Assembly (NCBI RefSeq): GCF_000422085.1
Contig: NC_021741.1
Location: 5,084,001 to 5,148,000 of the forward strand
Source: Serratia liquefaciens ATCC 27592
GTDB lineage: Bacteria > Pseudomonadota > Gammaproteobacteria > Enterobacterales > Enterobacteriaceae
Direction: 5' to 3'
Length of the DNA stretch: 64,000 bases
The first letter of the stretch is position 1. The number at the start of each line of letters is the position of its first letter. Made by a program: the position numbers and the translations under genes. The notes under the pieces are model-generated. The model made no database searches. It was not told the origin of the DNA and worked only from the letters and a program-made list of their open reading frames with translations. Shown here piece by piece: positions 17,118 to 26,079 of the stretch.

Positions 17118-18452
17118 ATGAGGGAAAAGGCGTTTTTTGCACTATCAAGGGTAACCCGAAGCGCAAACCCAGGCAGCCAGCCGCTGCCTGAACGCACCGC
17201 GCCAAGGAAGTTAACCACCCTGTGCGCCAGCGTATTTTACGCTGGCGTCTTGTTGTTGCCGTTAGCCAGCCAGGCGGCGGAAGACAATAAATCCCAGCTC
17301 AAAGACATCCAGCAAAGCATCGCCGAGAAAGAAAAGGCGGTTAAGCAGCAGCAGCAACAGCGCAGCTCATTGCAGGATCAGCTTAAGCAGCAAGAAAAAA
17401 CCATCGCGCAGGCCAGCCGCCTGCTGCGTGACACCCAAAGCACATTGAGCCAACTGGGGAAAGATATCTCCGGCCTGAATGCCTCAATCGCCAAGCTGCA
17501 AAAGCAGCAATCCACCCAGCAGGAAATCCTCGCCAAACAGCTCGATGCCGCCTTCCGCCAGGGCCAGCACAGCGCCGTGCAATTGATCCTCAGCGGTGAG
17601 GAGAGCCAGCGTAGCGAGCGTATTTTGGCTTACTTCGGCTACCTGAACGACGCGCGTCAGCAAACCATTGAAGAACTGAAGCAAACCCGCGCCGAGCTGG
17701 CAAAGCAAAAAACCACGCTGGTGGCCAAGCAGGGCCAACAGAAATCGCTGCTAGGCGAACAACAAACGCAGCAGCAGAAGCTGGAGCAGGCACGCGGTGC
17801 ACGTAAGAAAACGCTGACCGCGCTGGAAGCCTCGCTGGAAAAAGATCAGCAGCGTCTGGTGGAACTGCGCCAGAACGAAACCCGCATGCGCGACAAGATT
17901 GCCCGGGCCGAACGAGAAGCCCGTGCCCGAGCGGAACGCGAAGCGCGTGAGGCCGCCAAGGTTCGCGAGCAGGTTCGCGTCAAAGAACAGCAGGCGAAGA
18001 AAACCGGCACCAGCTATAAGCCAAGCGAAGCCGACCGCTCATTGATGGCCCGTACCGGCGGCCTTGGCAGACCGAATGGGCAGGCAATCTGGCCGGTCCG
18101 CGGCCGCACGTTGCATGGTTTCGGTGAACAGCTGCAAGGTGAACTACGCTGGAAAGGCATGGTGATCTCCGCCGCCGAAGGCAGCGAAGTGAAAGCTATC
18201 GCCGACGGTCGCGTGCTGCTGGCCGACTGGCTGCAGGGCTATGGCCTGGTTGTCGTCATCGAACACGGTAAGGGTGACATGAGCCTGTACGGCTACAACC
18301 AAAGTGCACTGGTCAACGTCGGGGCACAGGTGCGCGCCGGCCAACCGATAGCCCTGGTAGGCACCAGCGGAGGCCAGGGAACGCCATCGCTCTATTTCGA
18401 AATTCGTCGCCAGGGTCAGGCCGTTAACCCACTACCGTGGTTGGGAAGATAG
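17118..18452 (+). CDS. envC: Murein hydrolase activator EnvC
   Basis: EnvC is a periplasmic coiled-coil protein recruited by FtsEX to the septum, where it activates the amidases AmiA and AmiB for daughter-cell separation. The 444-residue protein has an N-terminal signal segment (about residues 34-55). A long Gln/Lys-rich coiled coil covers residues 58-285, and a degenerate LytM/M23 domain covers the end. DMSLYGYN replaces the zinc-ligand motif of active peptidases, so it activates rather than cleaves. The only possible start, ATG 17118, lies in the loop of a TTCCCT/AGGGAA hairpin with a poor ribosome-binding site. Confidence 0.93.
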   Translation: MREKAFFALSRVTRSANPGSQPLPERTAPRKLTTLCASVFYAGVLLLPLASQAAEDNKSQLKDIQQSIAEKEKAVKQQQQQRSSLQDQLKQQEKTIAQASRLLRDTQSTLSQLGKDISGLNASIAKLQKQQSTQQEILAKQLDAAFRQGQHSAVQLILSGEESQRSERILAYFGYLNDARQQTIEELKQTRAELAKQKTTLVAKQGQQKSLLGEQQTQQQKLEQARGARKKTLTALEASLEKDQQRLVELRQNETRMRDKIARAEREARARAEREAREAAKVREQVRVKEQQAKKTGTSYKPSEADRSLMARTGGLGRPNGQAIWPVRGRTLHGFGEQLQGELRWKGMVISAAEGSEVKAIADGRVLLADWLQGYGLVVVIEHGKGDMSLYGYNQSALVNVGAQVRAGQPIALVGTSGGQGTPSLYFEIRRQGQAVNPLPWLGR

Positions 18453-18454
18453 AT

Positions 18455-19420
18455 TTGCGCTATAACAAAATCCGTACTGCCGTCTTGATTGGCTGTCTGC
18501 TGCAGGTCTGCGCCGCACAGGCAGGGAAACTCTCCATCGTCATCGATGACGTGGGCTACCGCCCGCACGAAGAAGGTGCGGTGCTGCAAATGCCGACGGC
18601 CATCTCCGTTGCAGTGCTGCCCAACGCCCCCCATGCCCGCTTAATGGCCACCCGCGCCCACAGTCAGGGCCGGGAAGTACTGATCCATATGCCGATGGCG
18701 CCGCTCAGTAAGCAACCGCTGGAGCGTGACACGCTGCAGCCTTCCATGAGCAGCGAAGAAATCCAGCGCATTATCCGCAATGCGGTCAATAATGTGCCCT
18801 ATGCGGTGGGTATGAATAACCACATGGGCAGCGCCATGACCTCCAGCCTGCCAGGTATGCAGAAAGTCATGCAGGCGCTCGACAGCTATCAGCTCTATTT
18901 CCTCGACAGCATGACCATCGGCAACAGCCAGGCCACCCGAGCGGCGGCCGGCACCCATGTGAAGGTGATCAAGCGTAAGGTGTTCCTGGACGATACGGCC
19001 AGCGAAGCTGATATCCGTCGCCAGTTCAACCGGGCGGTCGAATTGGCACGGCGCAACGGTTCCGCTATTGCCATTGGCCACCCGCGGCCGGCGACGGTGA
19101 AAGTGCTGCAGCAAATGCTGCCTACGCTGCCAAGCGACATCGTGCTGGTGAAACCCAGCTCGCTGCTGAACGAACCACAGGGCGGCGGTAGTGGCGGCAG
19201 CTATGTTCCACCACCGGTCAAACCGCAGAAACCGCAGCCGAAGAACCCGTTCAATGGCGGGATCAAGCAGTGTAAGGTCAAGTTGCCGAAGGAAAAAGTC
19301 AACGCGGGCAAGGTCATGAGTGTGATCGGCGAAAGCGTGACCCAGTCGCCGGCCGTGACCTTCATTAAACGTCAGTGGCAACGCTGGACGGACTCAACGC
19401 AAGACAAACCTAAAGCATAA
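18455..19420 (+). CDS. yibQ: Divergent polysaccharide deacetylase (YibQ)
   Basis: YibQ belongs to the divergent polysaccharide deacetylase family and is predicted to be secreted. A short signal peptide ends near CAAQAG, followed by KLSIVIDDVGYRP, LIHMPMAPLSKQPLE, GMNNHMGSAMT and FLDSMTIG, the motifs of this family. A Pro/Gly/Ser-rich linker (GGGSGGSYVPPP) precedes a short C-terminal part. I favour the TTG at 18455, three bases after envC, because GGGAAG lies just upstream; a GTG at 18437 inside envC would add six residues. Its substrate is unproven. Confidence 0.88.
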   Translation: MRYNKIRTAVLIGCLLQVCAAQAGKLSIVIDDVGYRPHEEGAVLQMPTAISVAVLPNAPHARLMATRAHSQGREVLIHMPMAPLSKQPLERDTLQPSMSSEEIQRIIRNAVNNVPYAVGMNNHMGSAMTSSLPGMQKVMQALDSYQLYFLDSMTIGNSQATRAAAGTHVKVIKRKVFLDDTASEADIRRQFNRAVELARRNGSAIAIGHPRPATVKVLQQMLPTLPSDIVLVKPSSLLNEPQGGGSGGSYVPPPVKPQKPQPKNPFNGGIKQCKVKLPKEKVNAGKVMSVIGESVTQSPAVTFIKRQWQRWTDSTQDKPKA

Positions 19421-19424
19421 AATC

Positions 19425-19448
19425 AGGGCCGGAATTCCGGCCCTTTTT
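19425..19448. terminator. Terminator between yibQ and tdh
   Basis: GGGCCGG, AATT, CCGGCCC followed by five T lies between the convergent yibQ and tdh. The T-run faces the yibQ direction. Confidence 0.85.
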
Positions 19449-19452
19449 ACTG

Positions 19453-20478
19453 TTAATCCCAGCTCAAAATCACTTTCCCGGACTGGCCGGAACGCATGGC
19501 ATCAAAGCCCTGCTGGAATTGGTCGATCGAGAAACGGTGAGTAATGATAGGCGTCAGATCCAAACCAGACTGAATCAGCGCCGCCATCTTATACCAGGTT
19601 TCAAACATCTCACGACCGTAAATCCCTTTGATAAACAGCCCTTTGAAGATCACCTGATTCCAGTCGATCGACATATCCGACGGTGGAATACCCAGCATGG
19701 CAATACGCCCACCGTGGTTCATCGCATTGAGCAACGAACGAAACGCCGGTGGCGCACCGGACATTTCCAGCCCAACGTCAAATCCTTCGGTCATGCCCAA
19801 CTCGGCCATCACGTCGTTCAGGTTTTCTTTGCTGACGTTCACCGCACGGGTCACGCCCATTTTACGCGCCAGATCCAAACGGTATTCATTGACGTCGGTA
19901 ATCACCACATGGCGAGCGCCAACGTGCTTACATACCGCTGCGGCCATGATGCCAATCGGACCAGCACCGGAAACCAGCACGTCTTCGCCCACTAAATCAA
20001 ACGACAGCGCGGTGTGCACCGCATTGCCGAACGGGTCGAAGATTGACGCCAGTTCATCGGAGATATTGTCCGGGATCTTGAAGGCATTGAACGCCGGGAT
20101 CACCAGATACTCAGCAAACGACCCTGGACGGTTCACGCCCACACCGGTGGTATTGCGACACAGATGCGTGCGGCCACCCCGGCAGTTGCGGCAATGGCCG
20201 CAGGTGATATGACCTTCGCCTGAAACGCGGTCGCCGACGTTGAACCCTTTGACTTCCTGGCCGATGGCAACCACTTCACCCACGTATTCGTGGCCGACGA
20301 CCATAGGCACCGGGATGGTTTTCTGCGACCATTCATCCCAGTTATAGATATGAACATCGGTACCGCAGATCGCGGTTTTACGGATTTTAATCATGATGTC
20401 GTTATGACCCAGCTCCGGCTGAGACACATCGGTCATCCAAATCCCTTCTTCCGCTTTCAGTTTTGACAATGCTTTCAT
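19453..20478 (-). CDS. tdh: L-threonine 3-dehydrogenase
   Basis: Tdh oxidises threonine to 2-amino-3-ketobutyrate with NAD+, which Kbl then splits to glycine and acetyl-CoA. The 341-residue medium-chain zinc dehydrogenase equals E. coli Tdh. The catalytic zinc Cys is in [15 protein letters not shown] near residue 38 and the GHEYVGEV motif near residue 63. The structural zinc cysteines are in [15 protein letters not shown] near residue 95, and the NAD fold is [12 protein letters not shown] near residue 170. It follows kbl by nine bases. Confidence 0.98.
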   Translation of the reverse strand: MKALSKLKAEEGIWMTDVSQPELGHNDIMIKIRKTAICGTDVHIYNWDEWSQKTIPVPMVVGHEYVGEVVAIGQEVKGFNVGDRVSGEGHITCGHCRNCRGGRTHLCRNTTGVGVNRPGSFAEYLVIPAFNAFKIPDNISDELASIFDPFGNAVHTALSFDLVGEDVLVSGAGPIGIMAAAVCKHVGARHVVITDVNEYRLDLARKMGVTRAVNVSKENLNDVMAELGMTEGFDVGLEMSGAPPAFRSLLNAMNHGGRIAMLGIPPSDMSIDWNQVIFKGLFIKGIYGREMFETWYKMAALIQSGLDLTPIITHRFSIDQFQQGFDAMRSGQSGKVILSWD

Positions 20479-20487
20479 GGTTTTACC

Positions 20488-21684
20488 TTATGCAATAACG
20501 CCAAGATTTTTACCGATACGAATGAACGCCGCAACAGCACGCTCAATTTGCTCCGGGGTATGATCGGCAGACATCTGGGTACGGATGCGTGCCTGGCCTT
20601 TCGGCACCACCGGATAGAAGAAACCTGTTACATAGATGCCTTCCTTGAGCAACGCATTGGCGAATTCCTGCGCCAGTTTTGCTTCACCCAACATCACCGG
20701 GATGATGGCGTGATCGGCCCCGGCCAGCTCAAAGCCCGCCGCAGTCATTTTTTCACGGAACAGGCTCGCATTGGCCCACAGGCGATCGCGCAGTGCATCG
20801 CCCTCTTCCAGCAATTCCAATACTTTGATCGACGCGGCAACAATCGCCGGCGCCAGCGAGTTGGAGAACAGATAAGGGCGCGACCGCTGACGCAACCACT
20901 CCACCACCTCTTTCTTCGCCGCGGTATAGCCGCCGGAAGCGCCGCCCAACGCCTTGCCCAGGGTACCGGTAATGATGTCGACGCGCCCCATCACTTCGCA
21001 ATACTCGTGGGTGCCACGCCCGTTGGCGCCAACGAAACCAACCGCGTGGGAGTCATCCACCATCACCAACGCCTGATATTGGTCCGCCAGATCGCACACG
21101 CCTTTCAGGTTGGCGATCACACCGTCCATTGAGAACACGCCGTCGGTGGCGATCATGATGTGCCGTGCGCCATCAGCCTTGGCCTGCTTCAGCTGTGCGG
21201 CCAATTCAGTCATATCGTTGTTGGCGTAGCGATAGCGCTTCGCCTTGCACAAGCGGACACCGTCGATGATCGAAGCATGGTTCAACGCATCAGAAATAAT
21301 GGCGTCTTCCGGACCCAGCAGGGTTTCGAACAGACCACCGTTGGCGTCAAAACAAGAGGAATACAGGATGGCGTCTTCCATCCCGAGGAAATCGGCCAGC
21401 TTTTTTTCCAGCTGTTTATGGCTATCCTGGGTGCCACAAATAAAGCGCACCGACGCCATGCCGAAACCGTGGCTGTCCATACCGGCCTTAGCCGCCGCGA
21501 TCATCGCCGGGTGGTTAGCCAGGCCCAGGTAGTTGTTGGCGCAGAAATTGATCACATGGCTGCCGTCGGCTACGGCGATATCAGCCTGCTGAGCGGTAGT
21601 AATAATGCGCTCTTCTTTGAACAATCCCTCGCTACGGGTGGTCTCAAGTTGTTGTTCCAACTGCTGATAAAAAGACGCGGACAT
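20488..21684 (-). CDS. kbl: Glycine C-acetyltransferase (2-amino-3-ketobutyrate CoA ligase)
   Basis: Kbl is a PLP enzyme that converts 2-amino-3-ketobutyrate and CoA to glycine and acetyl-CoA. The 398-residue protein equals E. coli Kbl. Visible motifs are [14 protein letters not shown] near residue 50, [11 protein letters not shown] near residue 208, and the PLP lysine in [14 protein letters not shown] near residue 244. It is the first gene of the kbl-tdh operon, divergent from hldD. Lrp control is known in E. coli, but no site can be assigned here. Confidence 0.98.
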   Translation of the reverse strand: MSASFYQQLEQQLETTRSEGLFKEERIITTAQQADIAVADGSHVINFCANNYLGLANHPAMIAAAKAGMDSHGFGMASVRFICGTQDSHKQLEKKLADFLGMEDAILYSSCFDANGGLFETLLGPEDAIISDALNHASIIDGVRLCKAKRYRYANNDMTELAAQLKQAKADGARHIMIATDGVFSMDGVIANLKGVCDLADQYQALVMVDDSHAVGFVGANGRGTHEYCEVMGRVDIITGTLGKALGGASGGYTAAKKEVVEWLRQRSRPYLFSNSLAPAIVAASIKVLELLEEGDALRDRLWANASLFREKMTAAGFELAGADHAIIPVMLGEAKLAQEFANALLKEGIYVTGFFYPVVPKGQARIRTQMSADHTPEQIERAVAAFIRIGKNLGVIA

Positions 21685-21840
21685 TCGGTTATCTCCAGGA
21701 TTGGGCTGTTTTCAACATATTTTACTGATTTGTAACCAAACTGACGAGAATCAGCGGGAGAGAATATGAAAATTGCAGCAGATATCACGGCAAAGTACTG
21801 CAGTGCTCGACATCACGGGATATTCAGAGCCCGTCCGATG

Positions 21841-21869
21841 TTTGCAGCGGCATGAAATGCTATTATAAG
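21841..21869 (+). promoter_or_regulatory. Candidate sigma-70 promoter of the hldD-waaFC operon
   Basis: TTTGCA at 21841-21846 and TATAAG at 21864-21869 are separated by 17 bases, about 55 bases before the hldD ATG. Transcription would begin near 21876, just before a perfect palindrome. Confidence 0.5.
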
Positions 21870-21880
21870 CGGCATTGAGC

Positions 21881-21899
21881 GTGGGACACCGTGTCCCAC
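21881..21899. repeat. 19-bp perfect palindrome in the hldD leader
   Basis: GTGGGACAC and GTGTCCCAC flank one C, 26 bases before the hldD ATG and only a few bases after the likely transcription start. No T-run follows. It could form a 5'-terminal stem-loop or bind a dimeric regulator. Confidence 0.65.
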
Positions 21900-21924
21900 C
21901 GGGCAGAATAACAGGGGTAACCCA

Positions 21925-22854
21925 ATGATTATCGTCACTGGTGGCGCCGGCATGATCGGCAGCAATATCATTAAAGCGCTGAATGACACAGGGTATCGCG
22001 ATATCCTGGTGGTAGATAACCTGAAAGACGGCACCAAATTCGCCAATCTGGTCGATCTCGACATCGCCGACTATATCGACAAAGAAGATTTCATCGCCAA
22101 TATCGTGGCCGGTGACGATCTGGGTGAAATCGACGCGGTTTTCCACGAAGGTGCCTGCTCGTCCACCACCGAGTGGGACGGCAAGTACATGATGGACAAC
22201 AACTATCAGTACTCTAAAGATCTGCTGCACTACTGCCTGGATCGCGAAATTCCGTTCCTGTACGCCTCTTCTGCAGCCACCTACGGCGGTCGTGAAGAGT
22301 TTATCGAAGAGCGCCAGTTTGAAGAGCCGCTGAACGTTTACGGCTACTCGAAATTCCTGTTCGACCAGTACGTACGTGAAATTCTGCCTGAGGCAGACTC
22401 GCAGATCTGCGGCTTCCGTTACTTCAACGTCTACGGCCCGCGCGAAGGCCACAAGGGCAGCATGGCCAGCGTGGCATTCCACCTGAACAGCCAGATCAAC
22501 CGCGGCGAGAACCCGAAACTGTTCGACGGCAGCCAGAACTTCAAGCGTGATTTCATCTACGTCGGCGACGTAGCGGCAGTGAACCTGTGGTTCTGGAAAA
22601 GCGGCGTCTCCGGCATCTTCAACTGCGGCACCGGCCGTGCGGAAACCTTCCAGGCGGTGGCCGACGCGGTAGTCGACTTCCATCAAAAAGGCGCAGTGGA
22701 AAACATCCCGTTCCCGGAAAAACTCAAAGGTCGTTATCAGGCGTTTACCCAGGCCGACCTGACCAAGCTGCGCGCCGCCGGCTATGACGCACCGTTCAAA
22801 ACGGTCGCCGAAGGCGTGAAAGAGTACATGGCCTGGTTAAACCGCACCGCCTAA
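21925..22854 (+). CDS. hldD: ADP-L-glycero-D-manno-heptose 6-epimerase
   Basis: HldD makes the final nucleotide-heptose donor for the LPS inner core by epimerising ADP-D-glycero-D-manno-heptose. The 309-residue SDR protein starts with the NADP site [19 protein letters not shown]. It has ASSAATYGG near residue 115, the catalytic [12 protein letters not shown] near residue 140, and [11 protein letters not shown] near residue 170. It leads the LPS core cluster and is followed by waaF after 22 bases. A candidate promoter and a palindrome precede it. Confidence 0.98.
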   Translation: MIIVTGGAGMIGSNIIKALNDTGYRDILVVDNLKDGTKFANLVDLDIADYIDKEDFIANIVAGDDLGEIDAVFHEGACSSTTEWDGKYMMDNNYQYSKDLLHYCLDREIPFLYASSAATYGGREEFIEERQFEEPLNVYGYSKFLFDQYVREILPEADSQICGFRYFNVYGPREGHKGSMASVAFHLNSQINRGENPKLFDGSQNFKRDFIYVGDVAAVNLWFWKSGVSGIFNCGTGRAETFQAVADAVVDFHQKGAVENIPFPEKLKGRYQAFTQADLTKLRAAGYDAPFKTVAEGVKEYMAWLNRTA

Positions 22855-22876
22855 GCTGAAGGAACAAACGTAGGGT

Positions 22877-23923
22877 ATGAAAATACTGGTTATCGGCCCT
22901 TCATGGGTTGGCGATATGATGATGTCGCAAAGTCTCTACCGCACCCTGAAGGCCGAGCACCCGACGGCAGAAATTGATGTGATGGCGCCGGCCTGGTGCC
23001 GTCCATTGCTGGCGCGTATGCCGGAGGTCAACCAGGCCCTGTCGATGCCGTTAGGCCACGGCGCGTTGGCACTCGGTGAGCGTCGACGTCTCGGGCATGC
23101 CCTGCGCGCTAACGGATACGATCGCGCTTATGTGCTGCCGAACTCCTTCAAATCTGCGCTGGTGCCCTTCTTTGCCCAGGTGCCACGGCGCGTTGGTTGG
23201 CGCGGGGAAATGCGCTATGGCCTGCTGAATGATATTCGCGTTCTGGACAAGGCCGCCTTCCCGCTGATGGTGCAGCGTTATGTCGCGCTAGCCTATGACA
23301 AACAACGCATTCAACGCGCAGAAGATCTGCCGCAGCCGCTACTGTGGCCGCAACTGCAGGTCAGCGACGAAGAGATTGCCGAAACTACCGCCGCCTTCAA
23401 CCTGACCGATCATCGGCCGATCATCGGCTTTTGCCCCGGCGCCGAGTTCGGTCCGGCCAAACGCTGGCCGCATTATCACTATGCCGCTCTGGCACAGAAG
23501 CTGATCGATCAGGGTTATCAAATCGCCCTGTTCGGTTCCGCCAAGGATAATGAGGCGGGCGAACAGATCCGCGCTGCGCTGGATGACGACGCCCGCGGCT
23601 TTTGCATGAACCTGGCTGGGGAAACTCAGCTGGAGCAAGCGGTGATCCTGTTAGCCTCCTGTTCGGCCGTGGTCAGTAACGACTCAGGTTTGATGCACGT
23701 TGCGGCGGCGTTGAATAAACCGCTGATAGCCCTGTACGGCCCGAGCAGCCCGGACTTCACGCCGCCGCTGTCCGACAAGGCCAAAGTGATCCGCTTAATT
23801 AGTGGTTACCATAAGATACGCAAAGGCGATGCCGATCAGGGTTACCATCAAAGCCTGATCGATATTCAGCCACAGCAGGTGTTGGACGCGCTGACGCCGT
23901 TACTTGCCGCCAGCGAGGAATAA
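22877..23923 (+). CDS. waaF: ADP-heptose:LPS heptosyltransferase II
   Basis: WaaF adds the second heptose to the inner core at the cytosolic face of the inner membrane. At 348 residues it equals E. coli WaaF. The GT9 fold shows the N-terminal ILVIGPSWVGDMMMSQSLY and PGAEFGPAKRWP near residue 188. The donor-site motif is VVSNDSGLMHVAAALNKP near residue 260. It stands between hldD and waaC, two bases before the latter. Confidence 0.97.
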   Translation: MKILVIGPSWVGDMMMSQSLYRTLKAEHPTAEIDVMAPAWCRPLLARMPEVNQALSMPLGHGALALGERRRLGHALRANGYDRAYVLPNSFKSALVPFFAQVPRRVGWRGEMRYGLLNDIRVLDKAAFPLMVQRYVALAYDKQRIQRAEDLPQPLLWPQLQVSDEEIAETTAAFNLTDHRPIIGFCPGAEFGPAKRWPHYHYAALAQKLIDQGYQIALFGSAKDNEAGEQIRAALDDDARGFCMNLAGETQLEQAVILLASCSAVVSNDSGLMHVAAALNKPLIALYGPSSPDFTPPLSDKAKVIRLISGYHKIRKGDADQGYHQSLIDIQPQQVLDALTPLLAASEE

Positions 23924-23925
23924 GC

Positions 23926-24891
23926 ATGCAGGTGTTGATTGTAAAAACCTCTTCCATGGGAGATGTGCTCCACACGCTACCTGCGCTCACCGACGCCATG
24001 CAGGCCATTCCCGGTATTCGCTTTGATTGGGTGGTTGAGGAAAGCTTCAGCCAAATCCCCACCTGGCATCCGGCGGTGGACCGTGTGATCCCAGTGGCGA
24101 TACGCCGCTGGCGCAAAAACTGGTTTGGCAGTGAAACTCGCCAGCAACGCTGCGACTTTAAACGCGTGGTGCAGGAGCGAAATTACGACGCGGTGATCGA
24201 CGCCCAGGGGCTAATCAAAAGCGCCGCGCTGATCACTCGCATCGCCAAAGGCAGCAAACACGGTCAGGACAGCAAAAGCGCCCGTGAGCCCTTCGCCAGC
24301 TGGTTCTACAACCACCGCTACGATATCGACAAACAGCAACATGCCGTTGAGCGTACGCGCGAGCTGTTTGCCAAAAGCCTGGGCTATGAAAAACCCGACA
24401 GCGTCGGCGATTACGCCATTGCGGCCCGCTTTCTCAGCCATCTGCCGGCCGATGCCGGCCAGTATCTGGTGTTTTTGCACGCTACCACCCGCGATGAGAA
24501 GCACTGGCCGGAAACACACTGGCGCGATCTGATCGCGTTAACTGAGCCAACCGGTTTGAAGATCAAACTACCGTGGGGCGCAGAGCACGAGCGTCAACGC
24601 GCACTGCGTCTGGCGGAAGGTTTCCCGCACGTCGAGGTTTTACCCAAGCTCAGTCTGCAGCAGGTGGCCGAAGTGCTGGCCGGTGCGAAATGCGTGGTCT
24701 CGGTTGATACCGGCCTCAGCCACCTGACCGCCGCGCTAGACAGGCCGAATATCACGCTGTTTGGTCCCACCGATCCAGGATTGATCGGTGGTTACGGTCA
24801 GAATCAACATTCTCTGATTTCCCCAGAAAAAAGCATGGCGACGCTCTCCGCCGGTTCAGTCTGGGCCGAGTTGCAAAAGGTTATTGGATGA
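23926..24891 (+). CDS. waaC: ADP-heptose:LPS heptosyltransferase I
   Basis: WaaC transfers the first heptose onto Kdo2-lipid A. The 321-residue GT9 protein has VLIVKTSSMGDVLHTLPAL at the N-terminus, with the catalytic Asp near residue 13. HATTRDEKHWPE lies near residue 185 and VSVDTGLSHLTAALDRP near residue 260. Its stop overlaps the start of the next glycosyltransferase gene by four bases (ATGA), which joins the accessory core genes to this operon. Confidence 0.97.
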   Translation: MQVLIVKTSSMGDVLHTLPALTDAMQAIPGIRFDWVVEESFSQIPTWHPAVDRVIPVAIRRWRKNWFGSETRQQRCDFKRVVQERNYDAVIDAQGLIKSAALITRIAKGSKHGQDSKSAREPFASWFYNHRYDIDKQQHAVERTRELFAKSLGYEKPDSVGDYAIAARFLSHLPADAGQYLVFLHATTRDEKHWPETHWRDLIALTEPTGLKIKLPWGAEHERQRALRLAEGFPHVEVLPKLSLQQVAEVLAGAKCVVSVDTGLSHLTAALDRPNITLFGPTDPGLIGGYGQNQHSLISPEKSMATLSAGSVWAELQKVIG

Positions 24892-26051
24892 AAAAGCTGC
24901 ACGTTATCAATTTAGGGAAGATGGGTGGCGTCGAACGCCTGTTCCTGCAGTATATCAACGACACTACCGACGGCAGTAACGAGGTGATTTGCATCAGTAG
25001 CGAGGTCGGTGAAGAGATCCGCCGGCAAATGCCTGACCAAAAAGTTACCTTTGCCAACCGGCTGGTGAACGCTTTGCCACTGCGCTGCCCGCAGTTTTTA
25101 CGCAAATACCTGCTGAAAAGCAAAATCGAAAAGGCCAATGCCGACGTGGTCATCGTTTGGGATCTGGTACCCGGTCTGGCCGCCAAACCGAAACGCGGTA
25201 AGCTGGTTTACTACGATCACGGTTGTTCATGGCGCTACCCGAAGAATCACAAAACCTTGCGTTTTCTCGCCATGCTGGACGGGGTGATATCGGCTTCATT
25301 TGCCTCAAAACGGGTGATGGAACTGCGCTTTAATTTGCCCTGTCCGAATCACGTGGTGATCAACCGACTGAAAACGCCCTCCGGTATCAGCGATAGCCTG
25401 AAATCACTTGGCAAGCCGATCAGAATAGGCACCGCCTCTCGCCTGGTCAGCCTGAAAGGCATCAGCGTGTCGTTACTGATGATGCAGGAACTGCTGCGCC
25501 GCGGGCATGATGTCACTCTGGAAATTGCAGGCAAGGGACCCGACAGGGCAGAATTTGAAGCCTTGGCGGAAAAGCTCGAGCTGGGCGACAGGGTCATCTT
25601 CAGCGGTTTTCAGGATAACGTCGCAGATTTCTTCAACCGCACACATATCTATATGAGTACGCCGATCACCGAACCCTTCGGCTTATCCTGTATGGAAGCG
25701 TTGTATTTCGGCGTGCCGGTCATATTCCCGCAGGTCGATGGCCAGCCTGAGGTGATTAAAGATGGGCACTGCGGTATTGGCTTGCTCCCCTCGGTAACGA
25801 TTGAAGAACATCAACGGCTAACGGGTATCAAGGTGGATTTTCCTCACGATGTCTATGATCCGCTCAGCGACACCTTGGTCATGCCGAAACTACTGTCACA
25901 TCTTGAGTGCGCAGATGCAGTGGAAAAGCTGATAGTGCCGGAAACATATCAAAGTATGAGTCAAAATGCGCAGCGTTACCCGGTTGAACATTTCAGCTAC
26001 GCTATGTTCAAAACAGAATTTGACGACGCGCTGAAATCATTTACTGCTTAA
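24888..26051 (+). CDS. GT4-family glycosyltransferase, LPS outer core
   Basis: This 387-residue protein has the two-lobed GT-B fold of family GT4. The N-terminal glycine loop is NLGKMGGVERLFLQY. The C-lobe shows IGTASRLVSLKGI near residue 183, LEIAGKGPDRAEFEAL near residue 210, and the donor motif STPITEPFGLSCMEALYFGVP with the E-x7-E pattern near residue 260. It overlaps waaC in ATGA and precedes waaL, so it most likely adds an outer-core sugar. The donor and linkage cannot be read from sequence. Confidence 0.85.
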   Translation: MKKLHVINLGKMGGVERLFLQYINDTTDGSNEVICISSEVGEEIRRQMPDQKVTFANRLVNALPLRCPQFLRKYLLKSKIEKANADVVIVWDLVPGLAAKPKRGKLVYYDHGCSWRYPKNHKTLRFLAMLDGVISASFASKRVMELRFNLPCPNHVVINRLKTPSGISDSLKSLGKPIRIGTASRLVSLKGISVSLLMMQELLRRGHDVTLEIAGKGPDRAEFEALAEKLELGDRVIFSGFQDNVADFFNRTHIYMSTPITEPFGLSCMEALYFGVPVIFPQVDGQPEVIKDGHCGIGLLPSVTIEEHQRLTGIKVDFPHDVYDPLSDTLVMPKLLSHLECADAVEKLIVPETYQSMSQNAQRYPVEHFSYAMFKTEFDDALKSFTA

Positions 26052-26079
26052 CATTAATGCGAGCCGGAAACCCAGCCCC

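Noticed and set aside
19180..19200. GGCGGTAGTGGC resembling the RfaH ops element
   Set aside because: It lies in the Gly/Ser linker codons of yibQ, is not in a leader, and lacks the full GGCGGTAGCGT core; no ops element was found before the LPS genes.
21751..22686. 311-codon minus-strand frame over hldD
   Set aside because: Low-complexity Val/Ala-rich translation opposite a clear epimerase gene; a shadow.
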